This document shows, piece by piece, positions 45,432 to 54,132 of a DNA stretch of 64,000 nucleotides. The notes beneath the pieces are model-generated. The model saw only the letters and a list, made by a program, of their open reading frames with translations. It was not told where the DNA came from and searched no databases. The translations under genes and the position numbers were made by a program. Position 1 is the first letter of the stretch. Each line of letters opens with the position of its first letter. Origin of the DNA: CAIWHR01 sp963724975 (lineage in GTDB: Bacteria > Pseudomonadota > Gammaproteobacteria > Burkholderiales > Casimicrobiaceae); contig CAVRXB010000003.1 in assembly GCA_963724975.1 (NCBI GenBank), positions 124,001 to 188,000 on the forward strand. The letters run 5' to 3'.

Positions 45432-46637
45432 TTAGGGAACGATCAGCTTGGCGCCGGGCGCCGCGACGTCCTTCGGCCAGACGACGACCCACCGGCCGTT
45501 TTGCACCTGCTTCACGCGCATCAAATCGTCGCCGTAGTTGCTGGGACCGTCGAAGCGCAGGACGCCCTGGATCGTGCCAACTCGGTTTTTCTTGATCCAC
45601 GTAGCGAGCACTTTGTCGTCTAGACTCTTGGTCGCGGTGACAGCGGCTTCGAGGATCTGCCACGCCGAGTACGACGCTGCGGCCTGCGTGTCGACCGCGG
45701 TGTCCGCCAGCCCGGCTTTCGCGGCGCGTTCGTTGAAGACCTTGATGAACGCCTCGGCCTGCGGATTGCTCGTGAACGGCGGATGCTCCTCGAAGATCGT
45801 GGCGGCGAGCGCGTAGTTCGCGTCCGGCGACTTCACCATGGGTCCCGGCGCCGGATACATATAGAACTGCTCCTTCGGCATGTAGTCGATCTTCTTCATC
45901 GCCTCGATCAGCTGATTGCCTTCGAGGCCGAGCGCGCCGACCCACAGGAAGTCGGCGTTCGCTTCCTTGATCCGCGCGGCGATCGGGCCATAATCGCGGT
46001 TGCCGAACTCCCACTCGAGGAACAGCACTTCCTTCACGCCGCGTTTCTTTGCGACCTCGCGCGCGCCGAGCGACACAAAGTGCACGCTCGGGAACTTGCT
46101 CGTGACCACGGCGATCGTCTTGGGCGGCTTGGGCGAGGCGGCAAGCGCATCCAGCACCGTGTTGGGAAACGTGGTCTGCGGCTCGGGCCCCAGCGACCAC
46201 GCCGGGAACTGCCGCTCGTATTTCGCCATGTTCGGGATGCCGAACGTGTGGTGGATCAGGAGCTTGTCGTATCGTTGCGCAACACCCATCGCCGAGAGGA
46301 TGTTGCCCGTCGCGTAGGGACCGATGATGAGATCGACCTTGTCGACGGTGATGAGCTGTTCGTACAGGGTGCGCGCGACGTCGGGCTTCGACTGGTCGTC
46401 CTTGACGATCCACTCGACGGGGCGCCCGAGGAGCCCGTTCTTCGCGTTCAACTGGTCGACGTAGATCTCGCCGACGATCTTGTGCACCTGGCCGGTCGCC
46501 GCGAGCGGACCGGTGAGCGCCAGCGTGCTGCCGATGCGGATGGGCTTGCCAGACGGGGCCGCCAACGCGGCGCCTCCGGTGCAAACGAGCGAAATTGCTG
46601 TAACGAGCGCAGTGATCCAGCGCGTGACGACGTTCAT
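45432..46637 (-). CDS. Periplasmic binding protein of the Liv-type importer
   Basis: A 401-residue type I periplasmic binding protein (Peripla_BP_6) with signal peptide (about 1-27) and the fold start IRIGSTLALTGPLAATGQ, VDLIIGPYATGNILSAMGVA, LIHHTFGIP and FEEHPPFTSNPQAEAFIKVF. It delivers ligand to livHMGF encoded just downstream. Its place behind an extradiol-type dioxygenase gene suggests an aromatic acid ligand, although members also bind amino acids, amides and urea. Confidence 0.9.
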   Translation of the reverse strand: MNVVTRWITALVTAISLVCTGGAALAAPSGKPIRIGSTLALTGPLAATGQVHKIVGEIYVDQLNAKNGLLGRPVEWIVKDDQSKPDVARTLYEQLITVDKVDLIIGPYATGNILSAMGVAQRYDKLLIHHTFGIPNMAKYERQFPAWSLGPEPQTTFPNTVLDALAASPKPPKTIAVVTSKFPSVHFVSLGAREVAKKRGVKEVLFLEWEFGNRDYGPIAARIKEANADFLWVGALGLEGNQLIEAMKKIDYMPKEQFYMYPAPGPMVKSPDANYALAATIFEEHPPFTSNPQAEAFIKVFNERAAKAGLADTAVDTQAAASYSAWQILEAAVTATKSLDDKVLATWIKKNRVGTIQGVLRFDGPSNYGDDLMRVKQVQNGRWVVVWPKDVAAPGAKLIVP

Positions 46638-46683
46638 GCTCAGTCCTCCTCCCTGCCGATCATTCGGTGCTGCGGTGGACTCG

Positions 46684-47649
46684 CTAAGCGGCGCGCCGCG
46701 TTGCGGTCTCGTGGTTCTGGATGAAGTAATCGGGCGGCGCCGGGCCCCACAGATAGAACGAGTCCTCCGGCGCATGGTCGTTGGCGCGCCACTCGAGATC
46801 GGCCGGGATGAAGTCGATATCGTACGAGTACTCGGCGAAGCTGCCCCACGGATCGCGCGCGTAATAGAAATAATTCGACCCCAGCACGTGGCGACCCACA
46901 CCCCAGCCGTAGGTGTGACCGCGGTCGACCATCTGCTGCATGCCGAGTCCGACCTCGTCGAAGGTGGCGACATCCCAGCTCGAATGATGGAGACCGGGGC
47001 CATCTGACTTGGCGAATGCGAGCATGTGGTGGTCGCTCGAATGCGCGCCGTGCAGGAACGCGATGCCGTCACCGGAATGGTCCGACAGCCGCAACCCCAG
47101 CGCGTCGGCATGGAAACGGCGCGCGCGCGCGACATCCGAGCTGAAGAGCAGCACGTGCGACAGCCTCCGCGGACGTACCTTGCCCACCGTCGAGCGCTTC
47201 GGGGCCGCCCCCGCGCCAGGCGGCACCGCCTGCGATTGCGCAGCCTGTTTCACGTCCGGGGAAACCTTCGGCGCGACCAGAAGGTGGAACAGCACGCCTT
47301 CCGGATCGCGGAACCACGCGCCGGTCGTCTCCGCCTGCGGATGCGGGTCGACCGATTTGATACCGAGCTGCGTCAGCCGCTTTTGCAAGGCGTCGAAATC
47401 CTCGGCGTAGGCGCCAAACGTGATGTACTGGAGGCGCTTCTCGCTGCCCCCGCGAAGGACGGTGCCCCAGCGATGGGCGTGGCCGGCGGTGTGCAAATGC
47501 AGCCGGTCGTCGCTGCGGCGGACGTCGAGGCCGAAGTCGTCGTAAAAGCGCGCGGCGGCGTCGAGATCCGGGACCGAGAAGACGAAATGATCGAGCGAAT
47601 GGACGGCGGTGACACCCTCGCGCCGCGCGGTTGTGGATCGTGCGTTCAT
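46684..47649 (-). CDS. Extradiol ring-cleavage dioxygenase (VOC, two domains)
   Basis: A 321-residue type I extradiol dioxygenase-like protein built of two vicinal-oxygen-chelate modules: residues ~15-125 (LDHFVFSVPDLDAAARFYDDF) and ~160-290. The C-terminal module carries the likely Fe(II) ligands: His in RLSHVLLF, His in GLHHSSWDV and Glu in FAEYSYD, spaced as in catechol 2,3-dioxygenase and biphenyl-diol dioxygenases. It is the first gene of the operon with a Liv importer, consistent with catabolism of an aromatic compound. The exact substrate is unknown. Confidence 0.85.
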   Translation of the reverse strand: MNARSTTARREGVTAVHSLDHFVFSVPDLDAAARFYDDFGLDVRRSDDRLHLHTAGHAHRWGTVLRGGSEKRLQYITFGAYAEDFDALQKRLTQLGIKSVDPHPQAETTGAWFRDPEGVLFHLLVAPKVSPDVKQAAQSQAVPPGAGAAPKRSTVGKVRPRRLSHVLLFSSDVARARRFHADALGLRLSDHSGDGIAFLHGAHSSDHHMLAFAKSDGPGLHHSSWDVATFDEVGLGMQQMVDRGHTYGWGVGRHVLGSNYFYYARDPWGSFAEYSYDIDFIPADLEWRANDHAPEDSFYLWGPAPPDYFIQNHETATRRAA

Positions 47650-47768
47650 GCTTCCTCCTCACCCGCTTTTGTGCGCCGATCATAGCACGCGAGGGGCGCG
47701 GCCGAGCGCAGGCGTAACATACGCGCCGGCACCGTCACCCTGGTCTTTGCAGCGCCGGCGATTTCGCG

Positions 47769-49097
47769 ATGACGCACGTCTTCCACCGCAATTTGCGCAT
47801 GACGCCGCCCGTCGCCGTCGCGGGTCGCGGTGTTTATCTTACCGACGCCGCAGGCAAGCAGTACCTCGATGCGTCGGGAGGCGCCGCCGTGTCGTGCCTG
47901 GGCCATGGCCATCCCGAGGTGCTGGCGGCGATGCATGCGCAAATCGACCAGCTCGCCTACGCGCACACGAGCTTTTTCACGACCGAGCCGGCGGAGAAGC
48001 TTGCCGATCGACTGGTTCGCACGGCGCCGGCCGGAACAAGCCATGTCTACCTCGTAAGCGGCGGTTCGGAAGCCGTCGAAGCCGCCCTCAAGATGGCGCG
48101 GCAGTATTTCGTCGAGATTGGCGAACCGGAGCGCAGGGTTTTCGTCGCGCGGCGCCAAAGCTATCACGGCAACACGCTCGGCGCGCTCGCGGTGGGCGGC
48201 AACGCGTGGCGCCGGCGCCAGTTCGCGCCGCTTTTGATCGACGTCAAGCATGTCGCGCCGTGCTACGCGTATCGCGACCAGCGCGCCGGCGAGAGCCCTG
48301 AGGCCTACGGCACCAGGCTCGCGGACGAGCTCGACGCGACGATACGCGAATGCGGCGCCCAGCGCGTGATCGCCTTTGTCGCGGAGACGGTCGGCGGCGC
48401 CACCTCGGGAGCGCTGCTTCCTGTCCCCGGCTATTTCAAGGCAATCCGCGAGGTGTGCGACCGGCACGGCGTGCTGCTGATCCTGGACGAGGTGATGTGC
48501 GGGATGGGCCGTACGGGAACGCTGCACGCGTGCGCGCAGGAAGGCGTGGCACCCGACCTCATGACGATCGCGAAAGGCTTGGGAGGCGGATACCAGCCGA
48601 TTGGCGCCGTGCTCGCGCAAAAACGCATTGTCGACGCCATGTCGGCAGGCACCGGCTTCTTCCAGCACGGACATACGTATCTCGGCCATCCGGTCGGATG
48701 CGCAGCGGCCCTCGCCGTGCAGGAAATCATCGAGCGTGACGGACTGCTCGCCAACGTCCGCGCGCGCGGCGCAGCGTTGGCGTCGCGCCTCGCCGATCGT
48801 TTCGACCGCCATCCGCACGTCGGCGACATTCGCGGCCGCGGTCTTTTTTTCGGCGTCGAGATCGTTCGCGATCGAGCCTCCAAGGAACCCTTCGATCCTG
48901 CACTGCAACTCCACGCCCGCATCAAGCGCGAAGGCATGGCACGCGGTCTCATGACGTACCCGATGGGCGGGACGATCGACGGGCGGGCCGGCGATCACAT
49001 CCTGCTCGCGCCGCCCTTCATCGTCGAAGACGAGCACCTCGACGTGATCGTCGGCCGGCTGGGGGAAGCCATCGACGCAGCGCTCGCAACCCTATAA
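47769..49097 (+). CDS. Class III PLP aminotransferase
   Basis: A 442-residue fold-type I aminotransferase of class III (omega-amino acid:pyruvate/4-aminobutyrate type). It has the N-terminal GGAAVSCLGHGHP, SGGSEAVEAALKMARQY, RRQSYHGNTLGALAV, LILDEVMCGMGRTGT (PLP ring Asp), the Schiff-base Lys in MTIAKGLGGGYQP and FFQHGHTYLGHPVGCAAALA. It is the first gene of an operon with TAXI and TRAP transport genes, so it likely acts on the imported amino compound. The amino donor is unknown. Confidence 0.9.
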   Translation: MTHVFHRNLRMTPPVAVAGRGVYLTDAAGKQYLDASGGAAVSCLGHGHPEVLAAMHAQIDQLAYAHTSFFTTEPAEKLADRLVRTAPAGTSHVYLVSGGSEAVEAALKMARQYFVEIGEPERRVFVARRQSYHGNTLGALAVGGNAWRRRQFAPLLIDVKHVAPCYAYRDQRAGESPEAYGTRLADELDATIRECGAQRVIAFVAETVGGATSGALLPVPGYFKAIREVCDRHGVLLILDEVMCGMGRTGTLHACAQEGVAPDLMTIAKGLGGGYQPIGAVLAQKRIVDAMSAGTGFFQHGHTYLGHPVGCAAALAVQEIIERDGLLANVRARGAALASRLADRFDRHPHVGDIRGRGLFFGVEIVRDRASKEPFDPALQLHARIKREGMARGLMTYPMGGTIDGRAGDHILLAPPFIVEDEHLDVIVGRLGEAIDAALATL

Positions 49098-49136
49098 CGT
49101 ATCGGCTCGGCCGATGAACCCTGGGAGGAGATCCGC

Positions 49137-50111
49137 ATGAAGTCCTATCGCATCACCGGCGTCGTTGCCGCCGCACTGCTCGCCGCCGCATTCGGCATTC
49201 CCGCGTCCGCGCAGCAGAAGTTCGTCACCATCGGCACGGGTGGCGTCACCGGCGTCTATTACGCCGCGGGGGGCGCGGTCTGCCGCCTCGTCAACAAGGA
49301 CCGCGCGAAGCACGGCATTCGGTGCTCCGTCGAGTCGACGGGAGGCTCGGTGTTCAACGTGAACACGATCAAGGCCGGAGAGCTCGACTTCGGATTCGCG
49401 CAATCGGACGTCCAGTACAACGCGACCAAAGGCTTGGCGGGTTTCAAGGATGCCGGCGCTTACGGCGATCTGCGGTCCGTGTTCTCGGTGCATCCGGAGC
49501 CGTTCACCGTCGTCGCGCGAAAGGAAGCCAACGTCAAGACGTTCGCCGATTTCAAGGGCAAACGCTTCAACGTCGGCAATCCGGGATCCGGCACGCGCGC
49601 CTCGATGGAGGAGCTGCTCGCCGCCATGGGCTGGAAGATGAGCGATTTCGCGCTCGCGTCGGAGTTGAAGGCCGACGAGCACGGTGCTGCGCTCTGCGAC
49701 GGGAAGATCGACGGCTTCTTTTATGGCGTTGGTCATCCCTCGGCCAACATCCAGGATCCGACGACGTCGTGCGGCGCCAAGCTCGTCTCGCTGACAGGCC
49801 CGGCCGTCGACAAGCTGCTCGCGGAAAAACCGTATTACGCGAAGGCGGTCATTCCCGCCGGGCTCTATCCGAACAACCCCGACGCGACCACCACGTATGG
49901 CGTCCTGGCGACCGTGGTGACGTCGTCGAAGACTTCGCCCGAGGTGGTCTACCAGATCGTGAAAGCCGTGTTCGACAATTTCGACGAATTCAAGAAACTG
50001 CACCCCGCGCTCGCGAACCTCGAAGCAAAGAACATGATTGCCGACGGCAATTCGGCGCCGCTGCACGAAGGGGCCGCACGCTATTACCGCGAGAAGGGCT
50101 GGATCAAATAG
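49137..50111 (+). CDS. TAXI family TRAP transporter binding protein
   Basis: A 324-residue periplasmic binding protein with signal peptide (about 1-26) and TAXI features: FVTIGTGGVTGVYYAAGGAVCRLVNK, ELDFGFAQSDVQYNATKG, HPEPFTVVARKEANVKTFADFKGKRFNVGNPGSGTRASME and TTYGVLATVVTSSKTSPEVVYQI. It feeds the fused TRAP permease 41 bases downstream. Known TAXI ligands include glutamate and dicarboxylates. Confidence 0.92.
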   Translation: MKSYRITGVVAAALLAAAFGIPASAQQKFVTIGTGGVTGVYYAAGGAVCRLVNKDRAKHGIRCSVESTGGSVFNVNTIKAGELDFGFAQSDVQYNATKGLAGFKDAGAYGDLRSVFSVHPEPFTVVARKEANVKTFADFKGKRFNVGNPGSGTRASMEELLAAMGWKMSDFALASELKADEHGAALCDGKIDGFFYGVGHPSANIQDPTTSCGAKLVSLTGPAVDKLLAEKPYYAKAVIPAGLYPNNPDATTTYGVLATVVTSSKTSPEVVYQIVKAVFDNFDEFKKLHPALANLEAKNMIADGNSAPLHEGAARYYREKGWIK

Positions 50112-50151
50112 GCCTGCAGGGTGACTCGCGCGGACTTGGAGGAAAGCGCGC

Positions 50152-52755
50152 GTGACCACCGACATAGAGAAAGCCCCGGCCAAGCTTCAGGAGCTCGTCG
50201 CCGAAGTCGACACTGGAGGGCGCAAGCCCGTCGGCTTCACCGCGAAGGTGATCTTCGGCGCCGCACTTGCGTGGGCGCTGTTCCAGACGTGGTACGCGTC
50301 GCCGCTGCCCTTCGCGCTGCGCTTCGGTGTTCTCAACGACACCGAGGCGCGCGCGATTCATCTCGCCTTCGCGCTCTTCCTCGCGTTCTTGGCGTGGCCG
50401 GCTGGCAAACACTCGCCGCGCGACCGCGTCCCCGCGCAGGATTGGCTGTTCGCGCTGGCGGGCGCGTTCGCCTCCGCCTATCTCATGCTGTTCTACAACG
50501 CGCTCGCGTTGCGGCCCGGTCAGCCCACCACTCTCGATCTTGTCATTTCGATCACCGGTCTCGTGCTGCTGCTCGAGGCAACGCGACGCGCGATCGGCGC
50601 GCCAATGGCCGTCCTCGCCGTGCTGTTCATCGCGTATGCGCTCTTCGGTCCGCATCTTCCCGAGCTGATCTCGCACAAGGGCGCGTCGTTCTCGCGGCTG
50701 ATGTCGCACATGTGGCTGACGACCGAGGGCGTGTTCGGCATCGCGCTTGGCGTGTCGACCGGCACTATTTTCGTCTATGTGCTTTTCGGCGCATTGCTCG
50801 ACCGAGGCGGCGGCGGCAACTACATGATGCAGGTCAGCTTCGCCGCGCTCGGCCATCTGCGCGGCGGTCCGGCAAAGGTCTCAGTCGTGTCGTCGGCGTT
50901 GAACGGCATGATCTCGGGCTCGTCGGTGTCGAATGTCGTGTCCGGCGGCATCTTCACCATTCCGCTGATGAAAAAGGCGGGCTACGGCGGCGTCAAGGCT
51001 GGCGCAATCGAGACGATGGCTTCCGTCGACGGGCAGATCATGCCGCCGGTGATGGGCGCCGCGGCATTCCTGATGGTCGAGTATGTCGGCATCCCGTATT
51101 CGGACGTCATCAAGCACGCGTTCCTGCCGGCGATCCTTTCCTACATCGGACTCTTTTACATCGTCCATCTCGAAGCGCTGAAGCTCGGCATGCGGCCGAT
51201 CATCGCGCGCACACCGCGACCGCTTCGTGAGCGCGCGCTGCGCTTCGGTCTCGGCATTTCAGGCAGCGTCATCGTTTGCTGCGTGATCTACTGGGTGCTG
51301 GCCGGAATCAGCCAGTTCCTTGGACGTGCGGCGCCGTGGGCCACGGGCGCGGTGGTTGTCGGGCTCTACCTCTTCGCGGTCAAGCAGGCGGCCTCATGCC
51401 CGGACTTGCCGCAAGATATCGATATCAACGCGCCGCGCGCGCTCGACACGTGGCCCGCGGTGCGCGCCGGGCTGCATTTCATGCTGCCGGTCGGCGTGCT
51501 CATCTGGTGCCTGATGGTCGAGGAAATGTCGCCATCGCTGTCGGCGTTCTGGTCGATCATGATGCTGGTGGTGCTGATGTCGACCCAGCGTCCGCTCTTC
51601 GATTATTTTCGCGGCGCACGCACGCCGGGCGCCTGGGCGACCGGATGGCACGAGCTCGTCGAAGGCTTCAACGATGGCGCGCGCAACATGATCGGGATCG
51701 GCGTCGCCACCGGAACCGCCGGCATCATCGTCGGCGCAATCACGCTCACTGGTCTTGCGCTGCGGATGACCGAGTTCGTCGAATTCGTCTCGCACGGCAA
51801 CGTGATCCTGATGCTGCTCTTCATCATGCTCTCGTGCCTCGTGCTGGGCCTCGGCGTGCCGACGACCGCGAATTACGTGCTGGTCGCAACACTGATGGCG
51901 CCCGTCGTCGTCGAGCTCGGCGCGCAGGCGGGCCTCGTGATTCCGCTGATCGCCGTTCATTTGTTCGTCTTCTACTATGGGATCATGGGCGACATCACGC
52001 CGCCGGTCGGTCTTGCGACATTCGCTGCGGTCGCGATCTCCGGCGAGGACATGATCGAGACCGGCATCCAGGGCGCGCTTTATGCGCTGCGCACCGTGAT
52101 CCTGCCGTTCATCTGGATCTTCAATCCGCAGCTGCTGCTCATCGACGTGCGCGGTTTGTGGGCGCTCGTGTCGGTCGTCGTCGCTTCGACGCTCGCGATG
52201 ATGCTGTTTGCCGCGGTCACGATGAACTGGTTCCGGGTGAAGAGCCGCTGGTGGGAAAATCTCGCCCTGCTCGCCGCCGTCGCGCTGCTGTTTCGTCCCG
52301 ACTTCTTCATGGATCAACTCACGCCCGAATACGGGCCAGCGCCACCCACAAGTATCTATGACGTCGCGCGCGATGCCGGCGCGGGCGATCGCCTCGTCCT
52401 CGTCATAGGAGGCAGCACGATCGAGGGTGACGAAGTGACGAAGACCGTCGCCATCGATCTCGGTGACGCTGGCGCCGACGGGCGCAAGCGGCTCGCCGAT
52501 GCGGGTCTGACGCTGGCGCAGACCGGTGAGCGGATGCAGACTGTCGGCGTCAAATTCGGCTCGCGCGCGCGAAAGTCCGGCGTCGAGCAGGGCTGGGACA
52601 TCGCGCGCATCGACGTGCCGTCCGGGCGACCGACCGAGCATTGGTTCTATCTGCCAGCGCTGCTGCTGGCCGCGTTCGTCTGGTGGTCGCAGGGACGAAG
52701 AATTCCAGCGAAAGGCGCTCCGGGATGGCCACAGCCGCGCCCCGCGTCGCCTTGA
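50152..52755 (+). CDS. TRAP transporter permease, fused 4TM/12TM (DctQM) with DUF3394
   Basis: An 867-residue permease joining the small (4 TM) and large (12 TM) TRAP subunits, as is usual with TAXI binding proteins. The large domain has GGGNYMMQVSFAALGHLRGGPAKVSVVSSALNGMISGSSVSNVVSGG, KAGAIETMASVDGQIMPPVMGAAAFLM and LGLGVPTTANYVLVATLMAPVV. Residues ~730-867 form a soluble DUF3394 domain after the last main helix, ending in another hydrophobic stretch. The GTG start at 50152 follows GGAGGAAAG. It overlaps the next gene by 31 bases. Confidence 0.92.
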   Translation: MTTDIEKAPAKLQELVAEVDTGGRKPVGFTAKVIFGAALAWALFQTWYASPLPFALRFGVLNDTEARAIHLAFALFLAFLAWPAGKHSPRDRVPAQDWLFALAGAFASAYLMLFYNALALRPGQPTTLDLVISITGLVLLLEATRRAIGAPMAVLAVLFIAYALFGPHLPELISHKGASFSRLMSHMWLTTEGVFGIALGVSTGTIFVYVLFGALLDRGGGGNYMMQVSFAALGHLRGGPAKVSVVSSALNGMISGSSVSNVVSGGIFTIPLMKKAGYGGVKAGAIETMASVDGQIMPPVMGAAAFLMVEYVGIPYSDVIKHAFLPAILSYIGLFYIVHLEALKLGMRPIIARTPRPLRERALRFGLGISGSVIVCCVIYWVLAGISQFLGRAAPWATGAVVVGLYLFAVKQAASCPDLPQDIDINAPRALDTWPAVRAGLHFMLPVGVLIWCLMVEEMSPSLSAFWSIMMLVVLMSTQRPLFDYFRGARTPGAWATGWHELVEGFNDGARNMIGIGVATGTAGIIVGAITLTGLALRMTEFVEFVSHGNVILMLLFIMLSCLVLGLGVPTTANYVLVATLMAPVVVELGAQAGLVIPLIAVHLFVFYYGIMGDITPPVGLATFAAVAISGEDMIETGIQGALYALRTVILPFIWIFNPQLLLIDVRGLWALVSVVVASTLAMMLFAAVTMNWFRVKSRWWENLALLAAVALLFRPDFFMDQLTPEYGPAPPTSIYDVARDAGAGDRLVLVIGGSTIEGDEVTKTVAIDLGDAGADGRKRLADAGLTLAQTGERMQTVGVKFGSRARKSGVEQGWDIARIDVPSGRPTEHWFYLPALLLAAFVWWSQGRRIPAKGAPGWPQPRPASP

Positions 52756-53393
52756 TCCACGCGCTCGCGCACTCGGTTGCGCCGGTCAACGCCGAGCTCG
52801 ACCGCGCGTGGCCGGGCTGCGTTCGCATGAACCTGCTGGACGACAGCCTCTCGTCCGATCTTGCGGCAAGTCGCGACGGACTCGACGACGCGATGACCGC
52901 GCGGTTCATCGCACTCGCGGACTACGCGATCGGCACCGGCGTGCGCGGGATTCTCTTCACGTGCTCGGCCTTCGGGCCCTGCATCGATGCCGTCGCACGA
53001 CGGTGGCCCGACGTTCCGGTGCTGAAGCCCAACGAAGCGATGATTGCCGACGCCATGAAGATCGGCCGGCGGATCGGACTCGTCGGGTCGTTCGCACCGA
53101 CGCTGGATTCGATGCCCGCCGAGTTCCCAGCGGGTGTCACGGTGCTGCCGATCCTCGCTGAAGGTGCGCTCGACGCGCTCACGCTGGGCGATACCCACCT
53201 GCACGACCGCCTCGTCGTGCAGGCCGCGCAGCAGGTCGCGGCAACGGGGTGCGACGCCGTGGCGCTCGCCCAGTTCAGTCTCGCGCGCGCCGCCCCGCTG
53301 GTCGAACACGCCATACGCGTGCCCGTGCTGACGACCGTGCGCAGCGCGGTGCGCCTGCTGCGCGAGCGGGTGGAGCAGTCATCGTCCCGGTAA
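52725..53393 (+). CDS. Asp/Glu racemase superfamily enzyme, second Cys missing
   Basis: A 222-residue member of the Asp/Glu/hydantoin racemase superfamily. The first catalytic Cys is C80 in LFTCSAFGP. The usual second Cys motif (LGCT) is replaced by LAQFS (181-185), so a two-Cys racemase mechanism is unlikely; single-Cys relatives include decarboxylases and isomerases. It overlaps the TRAP permease gene, so its substrate is presumably the imported compound. A GGGATGG context precedes the overlapping start. Confidence 0.82.
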   Translation: MATAAPRVALIHALAHSVAPVNAELDRAWPGCVRMNLLDDSLSSDLAASRDGLDDAMTARFIALADYAIGTGVRGILFTCSAFGPCIDAVARRWPDVPVLKPNEAMIADAMKIGRRIGLVGSFAPTLDSMPAEFPAGVTVLPILAEGALDALTLGDTHLHDRLVVQAAQQVAATGCDAVALAQFSLARAAPLVEHAIRVPVLTTVRSAVRLLRERVEQSSSR

Positions 53394-53685
53394 CCAAGGC
53401 TACTCGGGCTCCGCCAGTTCGCATGAAACTCTTTGCGCGCACAATCGGACCTCGATGGTTCACGATTGCGGGTCAATTTCCGCTTTGGATGTGCCGTCCT
53501 CGGCCTTGACGGTGTATGTGCACGTTTTGCACGCCGCGCTCACCGCCCGCCGGAATATTCACGTAGCCTAGCCTTGGATCGTGCGGCCGCAAAGCGCTAG
53601 ACTGCTCGGACGCCAAGTCGTGCGAACGGGGAATTGGCTGAACGTGACCCGGGTCGGGTCAAATCAATAACGAAGGGAGAACACC

Positions 53686-54132
53686 ATGGCAGCTAGAAGC
53701 TTGATTTGCGGCGGCGTGCTCATTGCCGGGCTGATGGGGTGCGCGGGGCCGAAAGCTCTTGCCCCGGTCGTTTGCAATGGGGGGCGTTGTGATATCGACG
53801 TGCACGTCGAGAACTGCGTTATCACGGCCCCTGATATCGACAACACCGGGGCGAACAACATATTTTGGAACATTGACGCCGCGTCGAGGCGGGCCGGGTA
53901 CAAGTATCCTGCGGTCGCTGTGCACTTGGGCGTATGGCTGAAGGATCCTCCGCCAAGCGGGTGCATCGCTCCGGGCAACGTGTTTGATTCACCCGATCGA
54001 CAAAACGACGGGAAATTCAAATTACACAACAACGGCAACCGCGGAACCTACTGCTACGGCGTCCAGGTCGTGAACCCGACGACTGCGCCACCACAGACGT
54101 GCACCCTCGATCCTCAGATCATCAACCGATAG
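53686..54132 (+). CDS. Small lipoprotein, unknown function
   Basis: A 148-residue lipoprotein with signal ICGGVLIAGLMGC (lipidated Cys at 19). The mature part has several cysteines (VVCNGGRCDIDVHVENC, SGCIAPG, YCYGVQ, QTCTLD) and acidic residues but no catalytic motif that I know. A clear AAGGGAG ribosome site precedes ATG. Its base composition is visibly more AT-rich than the neighbours, with different codon use, which suggests later arrival. The last 11 bases overlap convergently with the cyclase-ATPase gene. Confidence 0.7.
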   Translation: MAARSLICGGVLIAGLMGCAGPKALAPVVCNGGRCDIDVHVENCVITAPDIDNTGANNIFWNIDAASRRAGYKYPAVAVHLGVWLKDPPPSGCIAPGNVFDSPDRQNDGKFKLHNNGNRGTYCYGVQVVNPTTAPPQTCTLDPQIINR

